Under the pieces are notes generated by a model. The model saw only the letters and a list, made by a program, of their open reading frames with translations, was not told where the DNA came from and did no database searches. A DNA stretch of 64,000 bases from Flaccisagitta enflata (taxonomy: Eukaryota; Chaetognatha; Sagittoidea; Aphragmophora): positions 20,894,001 to 20,958,000 of the forward strand of contig OZ231127.1 in the NCBI GenBank assembly GCA_965153355.1, written 5' to 3'. Both the position numbers and the translations under genes were made by a program. Position 1 is the stretch's first letter. Every line of letters starts with the position of its first letter. Shown here piece after piece: positions 55,828 to 64,000 of this stretch.

Positions 55828-58800
55828 TCACTCGGCTGCAGACGATGCCGCGTTGTCGTCTTGGCTTCCCGCGGCCTTCGATTCGGGGGCAGTTTCCTCG
55901 TCTGATGCTTTCTGCAATTTGAGAGGGGGGGGGGGTTCAAAGATCATTGACATTTCTGGACGTTGAAGAGAAGACTGGTAACTGCAAACACGCAAGCTCT
56001 ACATGGAAGTAACCATCATCCCTTTTTACCTTGCCGCAGATTTTATCGGCGAATATTTCCAGAATCAGTGTGATAAGAGCGAGAGCTATTCCGAGTACCA
56101 AAATGGCAAAGGGCACCGCTAGATTACCGGCGGTCACCTTTTGATTCAGGGTCTTCTTTGTGATCATCTTATGAAAAAATGAGAAATGAAATAGCTCGTA
56201 TTAAACTTGGCGTCATTTTTGAACAAGAAGATGCAGAGCGCCAAGTAGACGCTACTAAATGATCCCAGCGCAATTTTCAAAGCTTGTTTCCCAGTGCACT
56301 CAAACCTTATCTGACTCCCGGTTTATTTTTGGGCGCTTGCGCTTGACTCCAGCCACTTTTCCATGTGTCTTTCGGTCTTAGGGTTGATTTGAGAGTATTA
56401 ATCTCATCATTGCCCAATCTACCTCTACCCAATACAACACGACACCATGGTGGTTACCATGATGGTTACCTTGCGTTTGGGTTCGCATGCGCCATCAGCC
56501 GGTATCCACCAATTGTTGTACAATTTGTAAATCGTTCCGTCGGATTGGTATTGTAAAATCTTCTTGTTTATCTCTTTCAACAAATTCGGAAGGCCGGGAC
56601 GAAGTCCAAAAGCGTAGGCTTGGTCGGTTGGGGAGGGAAACAGTAGAGATGAATGTTATAGTATTCGGGATGAATTCTTTCAATTGATTCTCTCCGGTCA
56701 TTGCAAAACACTACGATGCAGGTTTGTCTCAGTTAGTTTCTGGCGCTATGACAACACGAGGAAGCGTGTTCATGCTTACGCTTGCAAATACGTGTTGCAT
56801 CTGAAATAATGAACCTCACTCTTTTAATTGTTTTATTTACCTTTGATTTATTTCTTTTCCTGCTTTGGCTGGTCAAAATATTTGTCTGAATGGGTTATTC
56901 AATAAGGATTTTAGTAGAGTATTTTTTTCTCTTCTCAGCCTAAGGAGTGACAGACTTTTCTAATTTTCAATCAAGAAAAAAATAATCTTGAAAAAAAAAT
57001 TGAATCTGGCTAAGACTAAGACAATAAAAGCTTCACCTAAGCAACGAGTGTTCTGAGAATTCTCCTATGTTTTGTTTTAACACAAACCTGTTAGTTTTTC
57101 AAGACTGGAGATTCTTTCTGGCATGATCCGAAGATCGCAATTCCTCGCTTCCATGTATTCCGCTTGAGGCCCCTCGAAGATCGCACCGAACTCTCCTAAT
57201 GTTGGAACATTGAAAAAACTTAAGTATTTTCCCGTAAAATGGAGAATTGAGTTTCGCTCGTTATTAAGTTTCAGTGCCAATGCTCCATACCCGCTTGGAC
57301 CATTTTTAGGCCGTCCGCCGCCGTCCTGAAGTAACTCTTATCAGCCTCCATGTTTAGTCCGAGTCTTTTGTATGACGGGTCTTCGGTCGTCTTGAAAAAT
57401 TGGTATGTTGAGCCGCCTAAAGAGAGGTTTTGAGTTTTTAGTGGCTCATTACTAAAAGTTTTGCTTGGTTTCCAACTTGTTTTATTAAATTCACCCATTT
57501 CTATCTTCCTCTTACCATCGACACAGCCCAACTTGATTTCGTCAGTCTGGCTAAGCTCGTCGAGAGTGTTAACCGGAAGTTCGCTCCCGGGTTTCGCCGC
57601 CGACGCTAAGTAGTTGGTCACCCCGGCGGTGAAAGAAACGAGCATCAGTAAAACGAAAATCCACCAAAATACCGTCATGACGCGCCCGGATATGGACTTG
57701 GGGGTGCGGTCAAAACCTGTAAGGGGAATGAGTAACTGAATTGATAAATTGATCAGTAGTTCGTGGGTCATTTACTTCCAGGTAACCGTATCATATGTGA
57801 TGGACAAAATATAACTACATCATACTCATGAAGCCTTTTGCTCCAAAAAATTATAACAGGAAATAGCTTTAAATGATACCTTGCCAGCACAAATTGCTGA
57901 ATGCAAACCAAAGGCTGCCCAAGACGCCGAATTTGTCGGCGTCACCCGCGTCTCCTTTTCCACTCGCTGCTAACTTGCGACCCTCCAAGGGCGACAAGAA
58001 GTTGATGATAATGAAGACGACAACCACTATGACTATGGCAACTATCAGCAGAAGCCAAACCTGCGAGGATGTAATCCAGGAAGAAAGAGTCGAATATATC
58101 CGCGTGACGTGTAATCTTTAAAGTGACCACATCTCTCTATCATCCAAACATCATCCAAACAGTTAATTCATGTCATCTCACTGATCTCAGATTAGACTAG
58201 AAAACCAGCTTTATCTTCATCAATCATTATTCTTTCCTAAATTAGAGCGTTTATTCAATCATAAATTTATTCATTCAATGTTGTAATCATTCTTAAAAGA
58301 ATCATTCATAAAAGACGCATCGTTGGCCTACTTGGCCTGGTTAGTTTGTTACCATTTAGTGCTTCTTCAAGAAAAACTCAACGTACCACAATGTCAAATG
58401 CAGCAAGAACTCCAACGGCGCCTCTCTGGCCCACATCGGGAAGCTTTTTCATCAAGACCGAGAGAGAGTGCGTCAAGTAGGGTGAAGCAAAATCCATGAC
58501 CTCGCTCCGCTCTGACGTCAGGGTCAGATCTGCCACCACCATATCGGCTTTCTAGAATAAGTGATAAAGAGGCGACGGTGATGCCTTGTGACATAACTAC
58601 CATTTTAATCGCAAGAATACCATATTTATGCTATATTTGCGGTAAAATCAAAGTTGCTTCAATCACGTGGGGAAAAAAATCAGAGGCGGGGGAAGGGGGT
58701 GAGGAAAGAGTCGATTGCCAAGCAACAATCAATCCCTGTACTCTCCACTCATCCGCCCATGACTAAGGAACCAGTGTATCGACAGATCAGAGCATATTTG

Positions 58801-61504
58801 AACGAGAGGCCCCTACTTTCAGGAAAGATAACTGTAGCAGACCCCCTTCAGCCCAGCATATTGTAGCTAGGGGTATGAGTGAGGTATCATTTGAAAGCTT
58901 ATGAGAATACAAATGGCGCCATCAGAGGGTTTTTGTCCGCGACGGAATATCATTCCGACGCGGACTATAATTCAAGGCGGGTGGGTGTCGTTGTCGTTGT
59001 TGTCGTCGTCGTTATCATTTTGAAAAATGGATAACTTTTGTATGCTTTGACCGATTTGGTTCATATTTGGTGGGAAGTTGTACTAGGGTAAGGCGCTTTA
59101 CATCCTATCTGATTTTTGTGATCCGACCAACCCAACCAGCCCAACAGAGCCTACCAGCCGAAAAGTGAAAAACGTGCATAACTTTGGCATCTTTCAACCA
59201 ATTTGGTTGAAATTTGGTATGGAGTCTCTAAATGGAAGGACTCAACATATATATGTGATTTATATGCATTTGAGCATGCTAACCGGCCAAACCGACCTAC
59301 CACCCAACCAGCCAACCGGCGTAAAAGTGAACAAGGCTGGATACACGGCAATCCAGTCGCGGACGGTTGGGCAGGAGCAGTAATGCGAAAACCGCTCGGA
59401 ATTCAAAAATGTGATGGACCGACTGACGGACGGACCGACCTACCGACCGACACGGCAAGGTGTAGAGTTGCATAACTATGTCATTTTTCAACTAATTTGG
59501 TTGAAACTTGGTATGGGGTCTCTAAATGGAAGAACTCAACATATGCGCACTATTTATCCTTTCAAACCAGCCTACCACCCAACCAGCCTACCAGCCTATA
59601 AGTGAAAAATGTATATATCTTTGGCGTTTTTCAACCAATTTGGTTGAAATTTGGTATGGAGTCTCTAAATGGAAGGACTCAACCCATGTATGTGATTTAT
59701 CTATGTTTGAGCATGCTAACCGGCCAAACCGACCTACCACCCAACCTGCTTACCGGCCTAAAAGTGAAAAACTTACATAAATTTGACATTTTTCAACCAA
59801 ATTGGTTGAAACTTGGTATGGAGTCTCTAAATGGAAGAACTCAACATACGCACACTATTTATCCAAGCCAGCCTACCACCCAACCACCCTACTAGCCTAA
59901 AAGTGAAAAACGTGCATAACTTTGTCATTTTTCAACGGATTTGCATGAAACTTTGTATTGCAGCTCTAAATGTAAATACTTACAGCAAACTTACAGGGTT
60001 AGCGATCTTTTGGTCATAGCTATCTTATGGAATTGGTGATCTTTAACCCCCCTCCGTCGCGGACCCAGATACTGTTCAGATTTTTAAATTTTGTTCCCTA
60101 GCTCAAGTTATAGCTCTTCAAGGTATCAAATTTAGCTTATTAGTCGCGTGCACGCGACTCCACCTTGGTCTGTCGGTCGGTCGGTCCGAAATATTTTTAA
60201 ATTTTTTATCGTTTTTAACGTTTCTTAACATGTTTTGACATTTTTTAACATTCTTTTACCTTCTTTAGCATTTTTTAACATTTTTCAACATTTTTATATA
60301 TTTTTTTACATTTTTTAACATTTCCTAAAATTTAACCTTTTTTAACATTTCTAAAGTTGTTTTAACATTTTTTAATATTTAACATTTTTTAACATTTTTT
60401 AACATTTTTTAAACATTTTTTAAACATTTTTTAACATTTTTTAACTTTTTTAATATTTCAACATGTTTTTAGCTCTTTTGTCTGTCATTTCCCGACGCAC
60501 GCGACTGTTGCCCTTTTGGGCTTGTTTTAAACAACCCCAAAAAAGTCAATTTTTAGTCGCGGACAGGCGACTCTACACCTTGCCGTGTCGGTCGGTAGGT
60601 CGGTCGGTAGGTTGGTCCGTCGGTCCGCCACATTTTTGAATTCCGAGCCGTTTTCGCATTACTGCTCCTGCCCAACCGTCCGCGACTGGATTGCCGTGTA
60701 TCCGGCCTTGTTACACCTTTAAAGAGCTTTGATTTTAGTCAGGGCTCAAAACTAAAAAAAACGCTCTGATGGCGCTATTTGTATTCTCATGAGCTTTCAA
60801 ATGATACCTCAATCATACCCCTAGCTTCAACTTACTGAGCTGTGGGGGGTCTGCTACAGTTTTCAAGGGGGCCTCGCATTCAATTACACTCTGACCTGTA
60901 CTTTCCAGCCCTATTTTTCCTAAGCAGTCGAAAGTAGCACGGACTTACCTTGTCAGCCACCTCTCCAACCATTCCATTCCATTTGCCATTATCCTTCATT
61001 CCGTATCTTTTGTCATTCACTTCCTTCAGGGTGTAAGTAAATCCGAGATCCTTGCTGATTTTCTCTAACAAATCTTTGTTGAATCCCACAGCGCATTCCT
61101 TGGTTATGGTCTGACAACCAGCCTTTTTCATCATGAAAGGCTCCTACAAAAATAAATGGAAAGATTCAATTAGAGACGGCTTCTGTTGGAGCTCTTTCAC
61201 CCCATCCTATCAAGTTGAAATTGGCTCATGCTTACATTGACGATGGTCGTGATTTTGATATTCCGTAACTCGATGGCGCCTGTTAACGAGAAGGGAAAAT
61301 ATGCCAGCTTTTATTTTTCCTATCATGTTGTCAGCTTGTACTGTACGGAATTCCTTCGTATTTACAGCATTTATTGACTCCTGGCATGTAGCATTGCGAT
61401 GAGAATTAAAAGATAGTGCTCCGTCCTTTTTTGCCGGTCTTACCTTGTACCGTCATCAGGTGAACAGAGGCAAAAATAAGGATCACCGCTCGCTTTACAT
61501 CCAT
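55828..61504 (-). CDS. Ionotropic glutamate receptor subunit lacking the amino-terminal domain
   Basis: Ligand-gated cation channel subunit of the plasma membrane. Exons: 61504-61444, 61279-61236, 61143-60949, 58551-58387, 58060-57880, 57716-57516, 57416-57291, 57195-57088, 56618-56470, 56167-56084 onward, 55911-55828 (exon 10 carries 46 codons and ends at the donor GGCAAG|gtaaaa near 56030). Together they give 483 residues and a stop. Order: signal peptide 1-21; S1 lobe with GKWNGMVGE and LTLTSERSEV, where R115 and T110 match the glutamate-binding Arg and Thr; M1 156-177; pore loop 199-216 (SLWFAFSNLCWQG); M3 with SFTAGVTNYLA; S2 with GST at 284-286, E332 at the acidic ligand position and a C344-C405 disulfide pair; M4 427-450; short acidic tail. 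Oddities: no amino-terminal domain, Trp at the Q/R/N site, Asp where AMPA receptors have the binding Pro, and a divergent SYTANLAAF motif. Confidence 0.93.
57417..57515 (-). other. 99-base intron that is open in frame (possible retained intron)
   Basis: Splicing out GATG|gtaaga ... ctttag|GCGG yields the family-typical VDGGSTYQFF junction, so this is an intron. Its length is a multiple of three and it has no stop in the receptor frame, so retention would insert 33 residues (starting KRKIEMGEFNKTSW) directly before the ligand-binding GST motif. Confidence 0.6.
58935..60064. mobile_element. 1.0 kb repeat element with GTCCGCGACGG ends, copy 2
   Basis: Collinear with 7844-8859 over its length (same hairpin at the left end, same tandem units, same TTAGCGATCTTTTGGTCATA tail), with a tetranucleotide-bearing element inserted at 59331-59470. 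Confidence 0.7.
59331..59470 (+). mobile_element. Tetranucleotide-bearing element inserted in another repeat
   Basis: ACAAGGCTGGATACACGGCA to GTGTAGAGTTG. Comparison with the uninterrupted copy (near 8245-8265) shows it splits AAAAGTGAA from CATAACTNTG, which fixes its ends. It is truncated at the same 3' point as the copy at 5791-5945. Confidence 0.65.
60180..60475. repeat. AT-rich TTTTTAACATTT array
   Basis: About 300 bases of degenerate ACATTTTTTA units, similar in kind to the interior of the element at 8970-9419, beginning after the palindrome at 60141-60160. Confidence 0.7.
60551..60716 (-). mobile_element. Tetranucleotide-bearing element, full-length inverted copy
   Basis: Read on the minus strand: AACAAGGCCGGATACACGGC, AATCCAGTCGCGGACGG, TTGGGCAGGAGCAGTAATGC, tetranucleotide tract, AAGGTGTAGAGTCGCCTGTC, CGCGACTAAAAA. 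Confidence 0.7.
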
Positions 61505-61629
61505 TTTGTATTGCTGCCTGAGATGAGCAGTTAGTTTTTAAATCATCTGAAAAAGAGTTGAGGTTTTTCAATCACTTGTGATTTAGATAATGGGATTTGA
61601 GAAAGAAAAACGGCGCAAAATCAACCACC

Positions 61630-61675
61630 ATGTTTACCAGTAAAGGCGGCTCTCGCCGACCGGAAAAAAATCGTA
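61630..61675 (+). repeat. Short interspersed module AAAGGCGGCTCTCGCCGAC, copy 2
   Basis: GTTTACCAGTAAAGGCGGCT continuing CTCGCCGACCGG; pairs with 18828-18880, again beside a GT/CT microsatellite. Confidence 0.5.
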
Positions 61676-61684
61676 AGGGCTGTT

Positions 61685-61965
61685 TTGTGTGTGTGTGTGT
61701 GTCTCACCCTTTCTCTCTCTCTCCCGTGTTCTCCTTCTCCCTCCCTCTCTCTTCCCCTCTCTTCCTCCCTCCCTCTCCCTCCCCCTCTCTCTCTCCCTCC
61801 CACCCTCCTCTCTCTCTCACTCTCCCTTCTCTCTCTCTCTCCCCTCCCTCTCTCCCTCCCTCTCCTCTCCTCCTCACTTCTCTTTCCTCTCCTCTCTCCT
61901 CTCCTCCCCTCCCCCTCTCCTCCCCTCCCCTCCCTTTCTCTCTCTCTGTCCTCCCTCTTCAGCGC
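61685..61965. repeat. GT/CT pyrimidine-rich low-complexity tract
   Basis: A short (GT)n followed by about 250 bases of CCCTCTCTCC-type sequence. Ser/Leu/Pro frames here are artefacts. Confidence 0.95.
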
Positions 61966-62385
61966 CTCAAAGGGCCGATGTCCTGTAGAACACAGGGGGA
62001 ATTTCCAGACGTCCGTCCTTCCGTCCCCCATTGGCCATCGAGACCTCAAATTTGCCCTCCCAGCCCTCAATTTAGCCTTTGAGGCCTCAAATCAGCCTTC
62101 CAGGCTTATAATCAGCCCCCTCAGCCTCAAATCAGACCTCCAGACCTCAAATCTGCCCTCCAGACCTTCAATTAGCCTCTAAAGCATCAAACCAGCCCTC
62201 TGTGGCTCATATTTGCCCTCAAAACCTCAAATCTGCTCTCCAAGCCTTAATTCTGCCCTCCAGCCTTCAAATATGCCCTCAGTGGCCTAAATTAGTCATC
62301 TAAGGCCTGAAATATGCCCCCTCAGGACGTCTGGAAATTCCCCCCTGTGTTCTACAGGACATCGGCCCTTTGGGCCGCTGCCCTG
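61966..62385. mobile_element. Foldback element carrying an 18-base minisatellite
   Basis: The left end AAAGGGCCGATGTCCTGTAG through GGGGGAATTTCCAGACGTCC is inverted at the right (GGACGTCTGGAAATTCCCCC through CTACAGGACATCGGCCCTTT). Between them lie about 16 degenerate units of the form CCTCAAATCTGCCCTCCAG. Confidence 0.75.
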
Positions 62386-62457
62386 CTCACCCACTTATCA
62401 CTGAATCACTCCCAGCAGGGCATCGGCACCGCTAATCATGTGCGATCCTTGGATGAC

Positions 62458-62640
62458 TAGTTCCTTCCTCCTCCTCCCCTCTCCCCTCCCTCCCTCTCTC
62501 TCCTCCCTCCCTCTCCCCACCTCCCCTCTCCTTTCTCCCACCTCCCTATCCCTCCCTCCCTCTCCTTCCCTCCCTCTCTTCCTCTCTCCTCCCTCTCCTC
62601 TTCCCTCCCTCTCCTCCTCCCTCTGCCCTCTGCTGAACTC
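62458..62640. repeat. CCCTCT pyrimidine-rich tract
   Basis: About 180 bases of CCTCCCTCTC units. Confidence 0.95.
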
Positions 62641-64000
62641 ATTTTTATAGTTATTTAGGGCTCAAAATTGAGATCGATGAAAAATAAAGATCTTTGAAAA
62701 AAATGCGGAAAATGTGAAAAAATAAAAAAAGATTAAAAAATTCATAGCGCCTAAAGTATTGGTCCGACAGTGCCCTGCTTTTTTCCAGAAGGTGTAAAAA
62801 AGTGCCCTCTTTCACCCTGTACCAATTTCAACCCCAGCCTTGGGCGAGCCTAGTCGTGACTCAACTTCCTCAAAACATCCCAAGCGAAAATGGAAAAAAT
62901 TAATTCCTAAGCGAAACTCAAAAAATCGAAAAACGTTTTTCGATTTTTTTCCCAATAATTTTTCTTTTCCGGAGTAGTTGAATGTCTGTGACCTTGTTAA
63001 TAAGAACAACACGCCCAACAGTCCAACAGTCACGTGTTCCGTTTTACAATTACACACTCAACTATATACATACTCCTTCCTTCCATTCCTTCCTTCCATT
63101 ACGTCCTATCTTCTTTTCTTACTTTCCTTGCTTTCTTTTCTTTCATTCCTTCTTTCCCTTCCTCCTTTCTTTTCTTCCTTCCCTTCCTTCCTGCCTAGCA
63201 ACGACTAGAGTACCCCAAAGTACCCTGAAGTTCTCTTTACAATAACCTAATAGCTTTAAAGTAACTTTTAGGACTTTGAAAATGACGAAGACTATTTTGT
63301 TTTGCTAACAGCGATGATTTGAGTTTTACGAAATTAATGGGAGTAACAAGCAAAATATGGAAATCTTTCCGATCTGTGGTACGGAGGTTGTTCTCTACTC
63401 TCCTCCTCTCCCCCCCCCCCCCACTGGAAAATCGTTTTCTCAAGTAGCAATAATTAATTCAATATAATCTTGTTTGCAATTGATTAAATGTGGACTTTTT
63501 TTGTGACGTTCTGACCACTAGGTCTCCTGTGTTTAATTGGTTGAGAATGACGCGACGATTGTTAGATTTGTAGTCCTTGTACTTTTTGGTTCTTTCTGCC
63601 GAGTTGCGTCCTTCGGTTTACGCGCGGACTGTTGGTGTGAAATATGAAGAGAAATGCAGGTTCTTTGTGTTGATTACGCGTCGCGTTCTTCTCACGCGCG
63701 TTCCTGTGCGTGTGAGACTTTCGCGCGTCGCGCCAGCATCTTTTTTTTCTTTCCAAATCGCCGTTCACGCTGCCGGCTCTCGTTCCTCACGCCATATCTT
63801 CGGCTTGAATACTTTTTCTTTTGATTTCGTTTCACTCTATATTTCCTTCAACTTTCCTCATTTCCCTCATGAACTTCTTTCCCTCATCATCTGCAGTAAT
63901 GATGGTTAGCGGTTTGAGGTCTCCCAAGGAGCAAAGGGCTTAATATCAGCTAGCTGGTCTTTTCTCTTTGTGCTGGTGGCATGACTGAGGCTAGATTAAG
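62641..64000. other. Right-edge region: TTCC tract and CpG-rich stretch, no supported gene
   Basis: A CTTCCTTCCATT tract lies at 63080-63195 and a C-run at 63409-63422. From about 63600 to 63780 the sequence is notably CpG-rich (CACGCGCGTTCC, TTTCGCGCGTCGCGCC), unlike the AT-rich flanks. It could mark a promoter or first exon of a gene running off the right edge, but no frame or splice pattern is convincing. Confidence 0.35.

Larger units (their letters stand above)
58783..60898. mobile_element. 2.1 kb TIR element, split by nested insertions, in receptor intron 3
   Basis: Left CAGATCAGAGCATATTTGAA and the inverse of right CAGGTCAGAGTGTAATTGAA; both arms carry AACTGTAGCAGACCCCC, TAGCTNGGGGTATGA and TATCATTTGAAAGCT. 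It is related to the 53772 element. The middle is occupied by the element at 58935-60064 and by an inverted tetranucleotide-bearing copy at 60551-60716. Confidence 0.65.

Noticed and set aside
57077-57280. 67-codon minus-strand frame continuing the receptor after exon 7
   Set aside because: It reads intron 7 sequence; the receptor family alignment requires the splice at GCGG|gtatgg to the exon at 57195.

Overview
This window is eukaryotic, almost certainly from an invertebrate animal. Genes are split by canonical GT-AG introns. One gene encodes an animal-type ionotropic glutamate receptor, others encode very large coiled-coil proteins, and the introns are crowded with microsatellites, minisatellites and small non-autonomous transposons. 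I cannot name the species. No rRNA, tRNA, CRISPR or bacterial-type operon is visible, and no transposase or reverse transcriptase is recognisable.

Layout. (1) Bases 1-5372, plus strand: the interior of a large coiled-coil gene (one exon of about 4.2 kb and two short ones), open at the left edge. (2) 5.4-25 kb: about 20 kb with no convincing exon, made of TIR elements, a recurring element with an internal GACGGACG-type tetranucleotide tract, satellite-like repeats and (CT)n, (GT)n and (CACAGA)n arrays. (3) 25.0-55.3 kb, plus strand: 24 exons that join in consistent phase into about 2004 codons of serine-rich then coiled-coil protein. They may form a second gene or the continuation of the first, since all the relevant junctions are phase 0. 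(4) 31.97-35.56 kb, minus strand: a five-exon gene for a 188-residue secreted protein, lying inside the 10.6 kb intron 7 of the coiled-coil gene. (5) 55.8-61.5 kb, minus strand: a complete 11-exon gene for a 483-residue ionotropic glutamate receptor without the amino-terminal domain. It has a tryptophan at the Q/R/N pore site and a 99-base intron that stays in frame if retained. (6) 61.5-64 kb: repeats, pyrimidine-rich arrays and a CpG-rich tail with no gene I can support.

The coiled-coil protein resembles large centrosome/Golgi scaffolds (pericentrin, AKAP9, golgins) in composition and size only; no diagnostic domain is seen. The receptor and the small secreted protein are independent genes on the opposite strand. 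All splice coordinates were placed by hand from GT/AG sites and reading-phase continuity and have not been checked against transcripts.
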